The notes: generated by a model not told the origin, from the letters alone. 64,000 nucleotides of DNA from Xenorhabdus bovienii SS-2004 (GCF_000027225.1 NC_013892.1:868001-932000); one strand, 5' to 3'; counted from the first letter of the stretch, positions 16,347 to 27,109 are shown. Program-made: numbers and translations.

Positions 16347-17153
16347 ATGGATCTGTTAACCAATAGATTTAAGCAAGCCCTGAAAGCAGGGCATCCACAA
16401 ATCGGTTTATGGCTTGGCCTGTGCAGTGGATACAGCGCGGAAATTCTGGCAGGAGCCGGGTTCGACTGGCTGCTGATTGATGGCGAACACGCGCCCAATC
16501 ATATTCCCTCAATCCTGACCCAATTGCAGGCAATTGCACCCTATCCAAGCCAGCCGGTTGTTCGCTCACCATGGAACGATCAGGTGCTTATTAAGCAACT
16601 TCTCGATATCGGCGCACAGACGTTGCTGGTGCCGATGATTCAGAACGCGGAGCAAGCCCGCGAAGCCGTGCGTGCGACCCGCTATCCTCCCGCCGGCATT
16701 CGGGGCGTAGGCAGTGCACTGGCAAGGGCTTCCCGCTGGAATCGCATTCCCGATTATCTGGCTCGTGCCAATGATGAAATCTGTGTTTTGGTACAAGTGG
16801 AAACTCGCGAAGCCCTGCGCAATCTGCCGGATATTCTGACCGTCGAAGGTGTCGATGGCGTGTTTATCGGCCCTGCCGATCTCAGTGCAGATATGGGCTA
16901 TTCCGGTAACCCTCAGCACCCTGAAGTCAAAGCAGCCATTGAGCAGGCCATCCGTCAGATAGCGGCATCAGACAAAGCCGCAGGGATTTTAATGACCCAT
17001 GTCGAAACGGCGGAACATTACCTTAATCTGGGTGCACTATTTGTTGCCGTCGGGGTCGATACAACGTTGCTGACAACAGCTGCTAACTCGCTGGCAGCGC
17101 GCTTCGGCAAAAAACAGGAGAAGATAACCCCGTCTTCATTGAGCACTTATTAA
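16347..17153 (+). CDS. hpaI: 4-hydroxy-2-oxoheptanedioate aldolase
   Basis: Class II pyruvate aldolase of the HpcH/HpaI family; retro-aldol cleavage to pyruvate and succinic semialdehyde. 268 residues; key motifs [16 protein letters not shown] near 35, catalytic arginine in PVVRSPWND near 70, [16 protein letters not shown] near 114, VQVETREAL near 150 and [12 protein letters not shown] near 173. Last catabolic enzyme before the transport gene. A 142-bp gap to hpaX suggests a separate or boosted promoter there. Confidence 0.94.
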   Translation: MDLLTNRFKQALKAGHPQIGLWLGLCSGYSAEILAGAGFDWLLIDGEHAPNHIPSILTQLQAIAPYPSQPVVRSPWNDQVLIKQLLDIGAQTLLVPMIQNAEQAREAVRATRYPPAGIRGVGSALARASRWNRIPDYLARANDEICVLVQVETREALRNLPDILTVEGVDGVFIGPADLSADMGYSGNPQHPEVKAAIEQAIRQIAASDKAAGILMTHVETAEHYLNLGALFVAVGVDTTLLTTAANSLAARFGKKQEKITPSSLSTY

Positions 17154-17295
17154 ATCATTCTGATTACTGATAACACCACAATCGATTTTCCTACATGGCA
17201 GATGTCAATCGCAGCATCTGCCAATACAGTGACAGTTTTCATGCCAGTTTCCATAAAAACGCGACACGCATCGTATAATAAAAAAGGTAACGACA

Positions 17296-18663
17296 ATGAG
17301 CAGCCCACCTGAAGCCATACAAGAGCCAGAAAATCCGGCTTACCCACCTCAAAAACTCACCGATCGGCAGCAAAACGTCATCAACAAATTGTTCCGCCGC
17401 TTGATCCTGTTTTTATTTGTTCTATTTGTGTTTTCCTTTCTTGATCGCATCAATATCGGCTTTGCCGGTCTGACGATGGGAAAAGATCTCGGCCTGTCGT
17501 CTACGATGTTTGGGCTGGCTGCTACGCTGTTTTACGCGACTTACGTGATTTTCGGCATTCCCAGTAATGTGATGCTCAGTGTTGTCGGCGCCCGTCGCTG
17601 GATTGCCACCATCATGGTGCTGTGGGGGATCGCTTCTACTGCCACGATGTTTGCCACCGGCCCGACAAGCCTGTATATCCTGCGTATGCTGGTCGGCATT
17701 GCGGAAGCGGGTTTCCTGCCGGGGATTCTGGTCTACCTGACTTATTGGTTTCCCGCCTATTATCGCGCCCGCGCCAATGCCCTGTTTATGATCGCGATGC
17801 CGGTCACAATGGCGTTTGGCTCGCTGGCCTCCGGTTATATTCTGGAAATGGATGGCATCTGGGATCTGCGTGGCTGGCAATGGCTGTTTTTGCTGGAAGG
17901 CTTCCCTTCTGTTCTGCTCGGTTTTGTCGTCTGGTTCTATCTGGATGACTCACCGGAAAAAGCTAAGTGGCTGACGCGTGAAGATAAACAGTGTCTTCAG
18001 GAGATGATGGAGCGCGATAAACTTTCGCAAGTGCAATCCAGTCGCCCGGCCAGCTCCAAAACCAGCCTGTGGCGTGAAGTTTTTACCCCGATTGTCCTGA
18101 TGTATACTTTCGCTTATTTTTGCCTGACCAATACTCTGAGTGCCATTAATATCTGGACGCCGCAAATTATGCAGAGTTTCAATCAGGGGAGCAGTCATGT
18201 GATGATCGGTCTGCTGACTGCTATTCCCCAATTCTGCACTATCTTAGGAATGATTTACTGGAGTCGCCGCTCAGACCGTCTGCAAGAACGGAAAATGCAC
18301 ACTGCCCTGCCCTATCTGTTCGCGGCAGCAGGCTGGGTTTTGACCTCACTGACTGACCACAGCATGGTGCAACTGCTGGGGATTATCATGGCTTCCACGG
18401 GGTCATTTACGGCCATGGCGGTATTTTGGACTACGCCGGATCAATCCATCAGCCTGCGCGCCCGTGCCATTGGGATCGCCGTCATCAATGCCACAGGTAA
18501 TGTGGGTTCTGCTGTCAGCCCGCTGTTGATTGGCTGGCTAAAAGATCAAACGGGCAGTTTCAACTCAGGTCTCTATTTCGTCGCCGGACTGCTGATTATC
18601 GGGGCTTTGATGGTTTCATTTATCCCGATGAAGCAAACGCAGCGTTCAGGGGATAACTATTGA
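17296..18663 (+). CDS. hpaX: 4-hydroxyphenylacetate permease (MFS)
   Basis: 455-residue major facilitator of the anion:cation symporter group, inner membrane, about 12 helices. The first helix carries FSFLDRINIGFAGLTM, and RARANALFMIAMPV and the loop after helix 6 are typical. AAAAAGG lies 12 bases before the ATG. In E. coli HpaX imports 4-hydroxyphenylacetate and related acids. Stop and hpaA start overlap by one base (TGATG). Confidence 0.9.
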   Translation: MSSPPEAIQEPENPAYPPQKLTDRQQNVINKLFRRLILFLFVLFVFSFLDRINIGFAGLTMGKDLGLSSTMFGLAATLFYATYVIFGIPSNVMLSVVGARRWIATIMVLWGIASTATMFATGPTSLYILRMLVGIAEAGFLPGILVYLTYWFPAYYRARANALFMIAMPVTMAFGSLASGYILEMDGIWDLRGWQWLFLLEGFPSVLLGFVVWFYLDDSPEKAKWLTREDKQCLQEMMERDKLSQVQSSRPASSKTSLWREVFTPIVLMYTFAYFCLTNTLSAINIWTPQIMQSFNQGSSHVMIGLLTAIPQFCTILGMIYWSRRSDRLQERKMHTALPYLFAAAGWVLTSLTDHSMVQLLGIIMASTGSFTAMAVFWTTPDQSISLRARAIGIAVINATGNVGSAVSPLLIGWLKDQTGSFNSGLYFVAGLLIIGALMVSFIPMKQTQRSGDNY

Positions 18664-19559
18664 TGCCAGCCTCCAACACACGCAAAGTCATTATTACCAA
18701 TATTGATATCAGTAAAGACTATGATGAAACGCAGGGATCTGACGATGTGCACTATCAGACTTTTGGTCGCATGGCCGCGTTCTTTGGCCGTGATATGCAG
18801 GCGCATCGTCATGATGGTTTTTTTCAACTTCACTATCTGGTGACCGGACGGATTGAGCTGCAACTGGATGAACTACGCTATTCAGTACAGGCACCGCTGT
18901 TTATCCTGACGCCTCCTTCGGTTCCTCACGCTTTCTTTACGCAGGAAGATACCGATGGTTATGTCCTGACGGTGCGTCAAGCATTGATTACGCCGCTGCT
19001 CAATTCGCTCTACCCCACCCATCGGGAACTGGTTGATATTCCGGCCATCTGCCTTTCTGTGGCAGATAAGCCCGATGAATTGGCGACATTCAATCACTAT
19101 TGGGCGCTGATCGGGCGTGAATCTGCCAATCAATTCGCAGGACGTGAACAATCACTGGCATTTCTGGCGCAATCACTGTTTACCTTTCTGCTGCGCAGCA
19201 TTCCCCTTGATGATCACCGCTCTGGCGGGGTAAGAGGAGAACTAAAACTGTTTCAGCGTTTTAACCAGTTGATTGAACAGCATTATCATCAGCATCTTGC
19301 TGTACCGGAATATGCGGAAAAACTGGGAATTACCGAATCTCGCCTCAAAGATATGTGCCGAAGGTTTGCCAATCGGCCACCCAAAAAATTGATTTTTGAC
19401 CGATTATTACGGGAAGCAAAACGGCTGCTGCTGTTTAGTGACAGCCCGGTGTTTGAAATTGCGTATCAGCTGGGATTTAAAGATCCGGCTTATTTTACGC
19501 GTTTTTTTAATCGGTTAATGGGATGTGCACCAAGTGTTTGGCGGGAGAGGAGTGTGTAA
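18663..19559 (+). CDS. hpaA: AraC-family activator of 4-HPA degradation
   Basis: 298-residue AraC/XylS regulator: cupin-like sensing domain with AHRHDGFFQLHYL near 42 and LTPPSVPHAFF near 80, and a C-terminal double HTH (PEYAEKLGITESRLKDMCRR near 216; FEIAYQLGFKDPAYFTRFF near 264). In E. coli HpaA activates the hpaBC monooxygenase genes directly downstream. Here the next thing downstream, 20 bases after the stop, is an IS6-type inverted repeat, and hpaBC is not in the window. The ATG at 18663 is chosen over TTG 18660 because it overlaps the hpaX stop. Confidence 0.92.
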   Translation: MPASNTRKVIITNIDISKDYDETQGSDDVHYQTFGRMAAFFGRDMQAHRHDGFFQLHYLVTGRIELQLDELRYSVQAPLFILTPPSVPHAFFTQEDTDGYVLTVRQALITPLLNSLYPTHRELVDIPAICLSVADKPDELATFNHYWALIGRESANQFAGREQSLAFLAQSLFTFLLRSIPLDDHRSGGVRGELKLFQRFNQLIEQHYHQHLAVPEYAEKLGITESRLKDMCRRFANRPPKKLIFDRLLREAKRLLLFSDSPVFEIAYQLGFKDPAYFTRFFNRLMGCAPSVWRERSV

Positions 19560-19578
19560 AATGCAGGGGATTTTAAAC

Positions 19579-20174
19579 GGTTCTGTTGCATTAACGGAGA
19601 AAGTCTAAGTCAATGTGGAGTTCGTTACTCTTTATTCAGCCAATCGATAAAACATCTCTGTCGGTGACAATATCTTATCTTCAGGTTGTGAGTATTCAGC
19701 AAGGCGATGGCGGCGGTGTTGTCCCCACTCTTATCAAGGGTGATGATGTCAGGCTCCCCGTAGTGGCGTAGGGCTTTACGGAAAAAACGCAAAGCGGCAG
19801 CGGTATCTCGGTTGGCGGTCAATAAAAAAATCAATAGGTTGACCGGAGGTATCACCGCCCGATACAGGTATTTCCACTGACCTTTGATTTTGATATAGGT
19901 TTCACCCATACACCAGCCACGAGCCACGGGACGTTTATGTCGACGAAAGGCCTTACCCAGTAATGGTGTGAGCCTGATAACCCAACGGTATAAGGGAGAA
20001 TGGTCAACACGTATCCCTCGCTCGGTCATCATCTCTTCGAGATTGCGTAGACTTAGAATGATATCAACGGGGTAATGCAACCGTTTGAAGGCTTTTCGTA
20101 TCAACGACATTGACGATACTTTTATCAACAAATAAGTGAGATATTACCAAGGCTTTGCTTATTGCAACAGAACC
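19579..20174 (-). mobile_element. IS6-family element, internally deleted (596 bp)
   Basis: Flanked by the 12-base inverted repeat GGTTCTGTTGCA (19579-19590) and its complement (20163-20174), similar to the IS6/IS26 terminal GGCACTGTTGCA. Full members are about 0.8 kb; this one has lost roughly 200 bases, including the transposase C terminus. No 8-bp target duplication is seen (TTTTAAAC left, TAAAAATT right), so flanking DNA was probably rearranged or deleted after insertion. Confidence 0.85.
19625..20131 (-). pseudogene. Truncated IS6-family transposase
   Basis: 168 residues against about 235 for the family. Matches: PVDIILSLRNLEEMMTERGI, VDHSPLYRWVIRLTP, ETYIKIKGQWKYLYRAV, and ALRFFRKALRHYG with ITLDKSGDNTAAI. 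The first catalytic Asp of the DDE motif (usually MDETY) is Gly here (MGETY), and the end after NLKIRYCHRQ is replaced by an unrelated tail, so the last catalytic Glu is missing. Not functional. Confidence 0.85.
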
Positions 20175-20440
20175 TAAAAATTCGCCAGTCGTTTTATATT
20201 TTCGTTAATTTCAGTTGGGATATGGGCGGCATAGCCAAAAAGAATAGCGTTATCAGAAAAAGAATGAATACAGTAGCGTGATAATGGTTGTGCCCCTAAA
20301 TTTAATTGCCTGCAATGTGTAATAATATCTTCTTCATTAAAACCGTCTTTTAACCGACACACCATATGTATGCCTGAGTCAGTTATATTCATATCGAAAA
20401 CATGAGAAAGGTATCTGTTTATAGCATAAAATAGTGCGGT
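20174..20440 (-). pseudogene. C-terminal fragment of a MocR/PdxR-type (GntR-aminotransferase) regulator
   Basis: Minus-strand frame AINRYLSHVFDMNITDSGIH, MVCRLKDGFNEEDIITHCRQ, LGAQPLSRYC, ILFGYAAHIPTEINENIKRL. This is the last part of a fold-type-I aminotransferase domain as in MocR regulators (SGxHxV, then PLSxY, then GYA). The stop codon TAG uses the outermost base of the IS6 repeat, so the IS truncated its very end. Upstream it is cut by a stop at 20441-20443; the DNA-binding part is gone. Confidence 0.7.
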
Positions 20441-20493
20441 TTATTTGTTTAAAAGCGGTGCCACTGACACCGCTACAATCTGTACAGAACTTA

Positions 20494-21246
20494 TTATTTC
20501 TTATCTGCTGTGATACGATCACGAATATGTTGAGCACGCTCCTGTGAAGGCGGATGTGAATCAAACATGCTGGATTTACCACTGCCCAGTTTAGCCAGTT
20601 TCTCGAAGCCGGATGCTAAACCTCCAGTGTTGATATTGCGTTTTTTCAGCAGATCATAAGAGAAGTCATCAGCCTGACTTTCCTGATGTTGTGAGAACTG
20701 CGAGTTGATCAGTTTTTCACCCAGTGCTGCAAACTGAGAATCGCTTAGTTGTGCAGCTACACCACCGGCTGATGTAGCTGCGGTACGTGCAGCAACTGTA
20801 GCATAAGCAATCTGCATTGCTTTACGGGAGTGACCCAGTGCAACGTGACCCATTTCATGGCCTAGAACGCCTTCGACTTCATTGTCGTTCATCATTTTCA
20901 TCAGGCCGCTGTATACACGTACACAACCGTTAGCCATTGCCCATGCGTTCACATCATCAGTCAGATAAACTTTATAGTTAACCGGTGTGCCGTTAACTTC
21001 GCTACCTAATGCTTTGGCGATTTTGTTCAGACGTTTAGTGTATTGGCTGGATGCCGGTGCAGTTTTATTCCGTGCATCCATATCCTTACATGCTTGGTCA
21101 GAAAACTGTTTGACATCAGAGTCACTTAGCGTCGCCGCCTGAAATAATTGCATTCCAGAGCTAGCCAGCATTCCATGATCAATATTCTTACAACCTGTCA
21201 GAATTACAGCAGAAACTGCTACTGCAACAAGAGTTTTAATTTTCAT
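20494..21246 (-). CDS. loiP: M48 family metalloprotease lipoprotein (LoiP/YggG type)
   Basis: 250 residues. Lipoprotein signal MKIKTLVAVAVSAVILTGC with lipobox Cys19, then the zinc motif HEMGH at 130-134 and the third ligand Glu189 in QESQADDF. E. coli LoiP is an outer-membrane-associated protease working with YfgC/BepA-like factors on membrane proteins. The ATG at 21246 follows AAAGGGAAAC; the further in-frame ATG at 21264 would spoil the signal peptide. C-terminal FDSHPPSQERAQHI is typical. Stands alone in a region full of pseudogenes and has its own promoter region. Confidence 0.88.
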   Translation of the reverse strand: MKIKTLVAVAVSAVILTGCKNIDHGMLASSGMQLFQAATLSDSDVKQFSDQACKDMDARNKTAPASSQYTKRLNKIAKALGSEVNGTPVNYKVYLTDDVNAWAMANGCVRVYSGLMKMMNDNEVEGVLGHEMGHVALGHSRKAMQIAYATVAARTAATSAGGVAAQLSDSQFAALGEKLINSQFSQHQESQADDFSYDLLKKRNINTGGLASGFEKLAKLGSGKSSMFDSHPPSQERAQHIRDRITADKK

Positions 21247-21439
21247 AATGTTTCCCTTTGCCATACAAGCAACTTTTTTATTTTAAAAGCATTAAAAGAC
21301 CGTGGATTCTGCTAAAAATAATAATAGAAATAAACCTAATATTTATGATTATGTGAATTTGATAACATTTTAAACAAAATAATAAAATCATAAGAAAAAT
21401 AATTTAGTTTAAGCTTACTTAACTAAATCGCTTTTCGTC

Positions 21440-21835
21440 GGTCATGATACCAATTTATTGATAGTGATGAATGTTTAAACAATACCCTATGACCCTGTCA
21501 TGTATTGCTATGGATTTTGAAAAAGACAACGTTTGCGAGTCAGTCTGACGAAGAATTATGTCTCTCTATACGTTGTGCATAACGCTTACTGACCACATGC
21601 AGCTTCTCCAGACATTGGTTATATAGATCACAATGTTGAAGGGAGCCAGTAGCGCTATCAGACGCATCAAGGTTTTCTTTGTTCTTGAGCCAAAAACGGG
21701 GGCGATTACCTTCCGTCTGATCCGGTCATCAGCATAAAAGAGCTAACGGGGCTGATGCTTTGACTCCACATACGGCTACTGCTCACAATTGATGTTATGA
21801 CCAACCCGGCGGCAATTTATGTTGTCACAGAACCA
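21440..21835 (-). pseudogene. Decayed IS1-family insB remnant
   Basis: Begins with GGTCATGATACC, close to the intact IS1 end. The minus strand gives [40 protein letters not shown], then EKLHVVSKRYAQRIERH in a shifted frame and DRVIGYCLNIHHYQ ending at TAA 21455-21457. It is the same isoform as the remnant at 6704-8351 (both have KKTLMRL.ALL.PFN) with several stops and frameshifts. InsA part is not recognisable. Confidence 0.75.
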
Positions 21836-21918
21836 GAGTTTATGCGGCTTGCAGCTACATAAACTCCGATTCAAATCACCACCAGATTAATAATTTAATA
21901 TCCCAACATTTAACTCAA

Positions 21919-23232
21919 TCAAATAAGTCCGTGGATCAAAATCACTCCGATACATAAAGGCCCGACATATCTCCATATAAACAGTAAACACTGACGGTTC
22001 CACGATGACATATTATCCGGTATTAGTGCATTGACCTTACGTGACCAGCCAAATACGAGGCAAATGATAATCCCGAATAATGGCATGAGAACATTGGAAG
22101 TAATAAAATCCAGTATATCGAAGATGGATTTTCCACCTAATGTGACGTGACTTAGAGGACCAAAAGATAAGGAAACAGGGATCCCCATTAGCATAATCGA
22201 TGCCGTGACTATTAAGCTTGCTTTACGACGCGACCACTGAAAACGCGTTTGAACATAAGCAACAATATGCTCAAGTAATGAAATTGATGAGGTTAGTGCA
22301 GCCATTAATAATAATAAAAAGAAAGTAACTGCTAAGATTGAGCCACCTGGAAGATTGGCGAAATAAATTGGCATCGTCATAAATGTTAATCCGGGTCCCG
22401 CATTGGGTTTTAAACCAGCAGCGGACAAAGCAGGAAAAATCATCAGGCCAGCCAATATACAGACCAAACAGGAGAGGATTACAACCCAGATACTCGATTT
22501 ACCAATGCCTTTGTTATTAGGCAAATAGGAGCTGTACGTAATGTGGATCCCCAAACCGATAGACAGTGAAAAAAATGCTAACCCTAATGCATCTAAAACA
22601 CCTTTTCCGGTCAAACTACTGAAGTCTGGGTATAAGAATAATTTTAGCCCTTCTGATGAACCAGGTAAACGGATGCCGACAATAATTAACACTATCATGA
22701 TCAAGAATAACAGTGGCATCATGACTTTAACTGACTTTTCCAAACCTTTTTGCACACCAGATAATACTACGAAACAGGTTAGCCCTGAAAATGTCAGATG
22801 TGTGATTATCGGCCACCATGGATTGCTGATGAAACCGGTGAAAATAGATGTCAGTTGAGAAATGTCGGTAATATTCAACTTTCCTGTACTCGCCATCACC
22901 GTGTAACCTATGGTCCAACCACCGACAACACTGTAGAAGCTATAGATACACCATGAACTGAATATACCTATAAAGCCAACCCACCCCCAGTGTTTACCAA
23001 GTAATTTTTTAAACGCATCAATGGCCACTTCACCCGTACTGCTTCCCAGTATGTTTTCAGCTAACAGAATCGCTAATCCAATCACAAAGCTAAACAATAA
23101 AAATACAACCAGAAATGCACCGCCACCATTTGTTGCTGAAACATACGAGAATTTCCAGATGGCACCAATGCCAACGGCAGATCCGGTTGCTGCTAATACA
23201 TGCCCCAGACGGGATGTCCATTGTTGACTCAT
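21919..23232 (-). CDS. Sodium-dependent transporter (NSS/SNF family)
   Basis: 437-residue inner-membrane protein with 11-12 predicted helices. It begins [20 protein letters not shown], where the unwound helix 1 of the LeuT fold binds substrate and sodium, followed by [13 protein letters not shown]. Bacterial members import amino acids or tryptophan/tyramine-like amines with sodium; the substrate cannot be read here. CGGGGG lies 7 bases before the ATG. Its start overlaps the stop of the brnQ fragment (ATGA). Confidence 0.88.
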   Translation of the reverse strand: MSQQWTSRLGHVLAATGSAVGIGAIWKFSYVSATNGGGAFLVVFLLFSFVIGLAILLAENILGSSTGEVAIDAFKKLLGKHWGWVGFIGIFSSWCIYSFYSVVGGWTIGYTVMASTGKLNITDISQLTSIFTGFISNPWWPIITHLTFSGLTCFVVLSGVQKGLEKSVKVMMPLLFLIMIVLIIVGIRLPGSSEGLKLFLYPDFSSLTGKGVLDALGLAFFSLSIGLGIHITYSSYLPNNKGIGKSSIWVVILSCLVCILAGLMIFPALSAAGLKPNAGPGLTFMTMPIYFANLPGGSILAVTFFLLLLMAALTSSISLLEHIVAYVQTRFQWSRRKASLIVTASIMLMGIPVSLSFGPLSHVTLGGKSIFDILDFITSNVLMPLFGIIICLVFGWSRKVNALIPDNMSSWNRQCLLFIWRYVGPLCIGVILIHGLI

Positions 23233-23435
23233 GCTAACCCCCGAATAGATACAGTATCAGCACGTGTACTTAGGCCCACCGCCGTAAGCAAAAAACCGGC
23301 AGCAGCGTTCGAAACATGCTTACCCGCTTGCAGGCCAGTCATAGGCAGGGAAATGATATTTCCTGCCCCGTTGAATCGTGCAAAGGTCATAAAGTCCAAT
23401 GCCCAAATATTTTTAGATGATAAACGGTATGTCAT
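23229..23435 (-). pseudogene. N-terminal fragment of branched-chain amino acid carrier BrnQ
   Basis: Reads [40 protein letters not shown], then [14 protein letters not shown], matching the first 55 residues of BrnQ (family: L..FMTFALFVGAGNIIFPP). BrnQ has about 440 residues, so all but the first helix and a half is missing. After GLS the frame runs into unrelated residues and stops at TGA overlapping the NSS start. Probably a deletion joined brnQ to the NSS gene, whose own control region may be the brnQ one. Confidence 0.75.
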
Positions 23436-23536
23436 AATAATTGTTAACTTATTGTTATAAACATAATTGAACATGTAATAGTAACTATTACAACTATTTA
23501 AATTTCCACGGGAGAAACTGGATTCTGATTTAACAG

Positions 23537-23704
23537 TCAGTGATAAGTACCATATTCACTGATACGCATAATATACAGAATGATAGTGGTAATAACAGCT
23601 AGAATCGCCAACAACTGCCCCCCAGTCAAACTTTTAAGTTCTAAAAGGCATGTACTAACGCCTTGTGAGGAGTCCAAGATGATTACTCTATTACAGCTGA
23701 TCAT
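23537..23704 (-). CDS. Small single-span membrane protein, candidate
   Basis: A 55-residue frame from ATG 23702-23704 to TGA 23537-23539. It ends with [16 protein letters not shown], a clear transmembrane helix, and then [11 protein letters not shown] weak GTGAG site precedes it. I do not recognise a family. It lies 100 bases upstream of the brnQ fragment and the NSS transporter on the same strand; some NSS transporters have a tiny membrane partner, but nothing proves that here. Confidence 0.4.
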   Translation of the reverse strand: MISCNRVIILDSSQGVSTCLLELKSLTGGQLLAILAVITTIILYIMRISEYGTYH

Positions 23705-24126
23705 GTTGCTCACAGTGTAGTCGTGAACATAAATTCCAATAATCCTGATCAGTATATATAGTTATTGTGTTATTCTTTATTTAACTATGTTATTAAATGT
23801 TTCTTTAGATAATTTTCCTGTAAAATTAGAATTTAATTCTAATATATGAACATTTACAAACAACAAATATTTTACATTTTAGCGGATAATTTTTATCCGT
23901 TTTAATTATTTTTCCATATTTATGCACTTGGCTTCACTTTAAATATAATAGTTTATATAACCATTTTATAATAATATAGATATTAAAATATCTATGATTC
24001 TTGGATTACTGAGTTAACATATTTAATAATTTATTGTTAATTTCTCATGATTTCAGGAGGTATTCTTGTATATATTTTTATAGTCATATTACTTATTTAA
24101 TGAGGGTAACGTACAGTGATTTGTCA
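23705..24126. other. AT-rich stretch before the IS1 insertion
   Basis: About 420 bases of A+T-rich sequence without a supportable gene. A GGAGG at 24056-24060 is not followed by a usable frame. Near its end TGAGGGTAAC precedes a GTG frame which, once the IS1 is removed, would run into the VOC pseudogene start. Confidence 0.4.
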
Positions 24127-24163
24127 GACAATCCGGTCATGTATTAAATGATTAGATTAGGTA

Positions 24164-24604
24164 TTAAAAATAATGTTCACGTTCAATAAAGGTTCCTATC
24201 ACTTTATCGTGCATTTCTTCCGATTTTGAATACCCAATGGTTTTTCTATTCAGCCTTTTGATTCGGGTACGATGCGTTAAATTCGTTCTCTCTATACGCT
24301 GAGTAAACGCCTTTCCAGTCAAGTGCTCTTCCTCGGGAAGTGGGTCATAAACAACATAGTCATCCGTGCAGTAAAACCGAATAGTAAAGGAAGATAAGAG
24401 GGTAAGCAGCTTGTCTAACGTTTTTCGACTGCGATCGCCAAAAACATGAGCCACTATTCGCTTCAGGCGGGGTTCCCAAGCATACCAAAGCCAGCGTTGG
24501 TTTTTCTTATTGCCGACAAACGACCATTGCTCGTCGATTTCACAGACAATCTGGATGCCACATTCCGCAAGGGGAAGTGTCGTTACGTTTCGGGGTCTGA
24601 GGTT
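24164..24604 (-). CDS. insB: IS1 InsB' (catalytic part of the frameshift transposase InsAB')
   Basis: Same -1 frame and same protein as 7406-7846, including EIDEQWSFVG, TDDYVVY and EMHDKVIG. Made as a fusion with InsA by frameshifting. All catalytic motifs are present, so this copy should be able to transpose. Confidence 0.88.
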   Translation of the reverse strand, partial: NLRPRNVTTLPLAECGIQIVCEIDEQWSFVGNKKNQRWLWYAWEPRLKRIVAHVFGDRSRKTLDKLLTLLSSFTIRFYCTDDYVVYDPLPEEEHLTGKAFTQRIERTNLTHRTRIKRLNRKTIGYSKSEEMHDKVIGTFIEREHYF

Positions 24605-24858
24605 TTTAATGTTTTCATGACGGTGGCGGTGGCGACTTTCAGGATCCGAGCGGTGTCACGAATTCCCCCGTTATTCATCGCGATATCGACAATCTGTTCT
24701 TTAACGCCGGGTTTGCAGGCCTGATAGGTATACGCCAACTGAAAGACCTTACAGCAGCTATAACAGCGATAACGAGGATGTCCGCCATTTCCTTTCCCAT
24801 GTCCTTTGACCTGTTCTGATTTGTGGCAATAACGGCAATAGACATCAACTTTGGCCAT
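24583..24858 (-). CDS. insA: IS1 InsA
   Basis: Identical in protein sequence to the InsA at 7825-8100: 91 residues with four-cysteine zinc finger and HTH. Contains the same TTAAAAACC slip sequence near the end (24601-24609). Confidence 0.9.
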   Translation of the reverse strand: MAKVDVYCRYCHKSEQVKGHGKGNGGHPRYRCYSCCKVFQLAYTYQACKPGVKEQIVDIAMNNGGIRDTARILKVATATVMKTLKTSDPET

Positions 24859-24968
24859 ACTTCATCCTTAAAAAGCCGGAAGCATATCACAGCAACTAAC
24901 CATTTAATACATGACCGACAATCCTGTATGAGCGTTTAAAAATTATATATAAAGAAAAGGGAAAATGT

Positions 24969-25310
24969 ATGAGCGATTGGGAGGCTGTCCCTGTATTGGC
25001 TGCATTGGATCTAGATGAATTGGTTTAATTTTACACAAGTAAACTTGGGTTCCATTGCGACAATTTTGTTCCTAATGAATATGCGATAATTAGCAGAGGG
25101 GAAGCTGAAATCCATTTTTGGGCATGTAACGATAAGTACATTGCAGAGAACACTTCTTGCTATATTTTCGTGAAAGATATCCAGAGTGTGTTTCAAGAAC
25201 TACAAGCGCAGACTGAAGTCTCTCCGCTTACGGAAACTCCATGGGGCATGTTGGAGTTCCACCTAATTGATCCAAATGGAAATTTACTTAAGTTTGGGCA
25301 GCCAGTTTAG
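24969..25310 (+). pseudogene. VOC-family (bleomycin-resistance-like) gene with one in-frame stop
   Basis: 114 codons in one frame: MSDWEAVPVLAALDLDELV, TAA at codon 20 (25026-25028), then FYTSKLGFHCDNFVPNEYAI, ISRGEAEIHFWAC, SCYIFVKDIQSVFQEL, and FHLIDPNGNLLKFGQPV before TAG. Apart from the stop the frame is intact and the VOC pattern complete; the family usually has a residue such as Glu where the stop is (compare ETVxFYxxKLGF). AAGGGAAAA precedes the ATG. IS1 sits 52 bases upstream. Probably a recent pseudogene. Confidence 0.8.
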
Positions 25311-25652
25311 CTGTTTAACGTTCTCCCCAACTCCTGTTTATTTATCCAAATGGAGCCTGTAAATTAAATTGTGTATTTGCCTTAGCTTGATATGGTTAAT
25401 TTTCTATCAAAATAAAGTTATTTTATGAACTAGAAACAATTGCAGGCTCTTGCCCATGAACTAGATAACCTGAGATTTGCTTAAGAAGGGAACTAAAGTG
25501 CCTGAGGCACGATCAAAGTTTTTGCTAAAGAAAACAAAATTGTGGAGATCCTCATTTTATTTCATATGAGCCATTATCGTGATTTTAAAACGTTTTATAT
25601 TAAATAACCTGAGTTCCGCAGTAGATTGGAGTTCACGAGAAAATTCAGACAT
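25311..25652. other. Gene-free stretch between the VOC pseudogene and serS
   Basis: About 340 bases with no supportable gene. The segment from 25425 translates as MN, stop, KQLQALAHELDNL, faintly like the start of an IS256-type transposase, but too short and broken to call. Confidence 0.4.
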
Positions 25653-25684
25653 AAAAAACCGGCCTCAGATGATTATCTGAAGCC
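25653..25684 (-). terminator. serS terminator
   Basis: On the minus strand GGCTTCAGAT-AATC-ATCTGAGGCC (25661-25684, 10-bp stem, one mismatch) followed by GGTTTTTT. It lies about 80 bases after the serS stop. Another hairpin at 25709-25740 ends in T7 on the plus strand and would stop transcription coming from the VOC side. Confidence 0.8.
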
Positions 25685-25765
25685 GATTATGACTTATCTC
25701 AGTTGGCTTAAGCGAACGGTATTACCGTGTTGGGCGCTTTTTTTATTATTTAGAATAATGGATAA

Positions 25766-27109
<1,344 letters not shown>

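Larger units (their letters stand above)
24135..24916 (-). mobile_element. IS1 family element, complete copy (782 bp)
   Basis: Terminal repeats GGTCATGTATTAAATG at 24135 and its complement ending 24916. Flanked by an exact 8-bp target duplication GACAATCC (24127-24134 and 24917-24924), so it inserted as a unit. By eye no base differs from the copy at 7377-8158, which points to recent transposition in this genome. Confidence 0.96.

Noticed and set aside
25425..25480. Possible IS256-type transposase start (KQLQALAHEL)
   Set aside because: Only about ten residues resemble it, with stops on both sides; too little to annotate.
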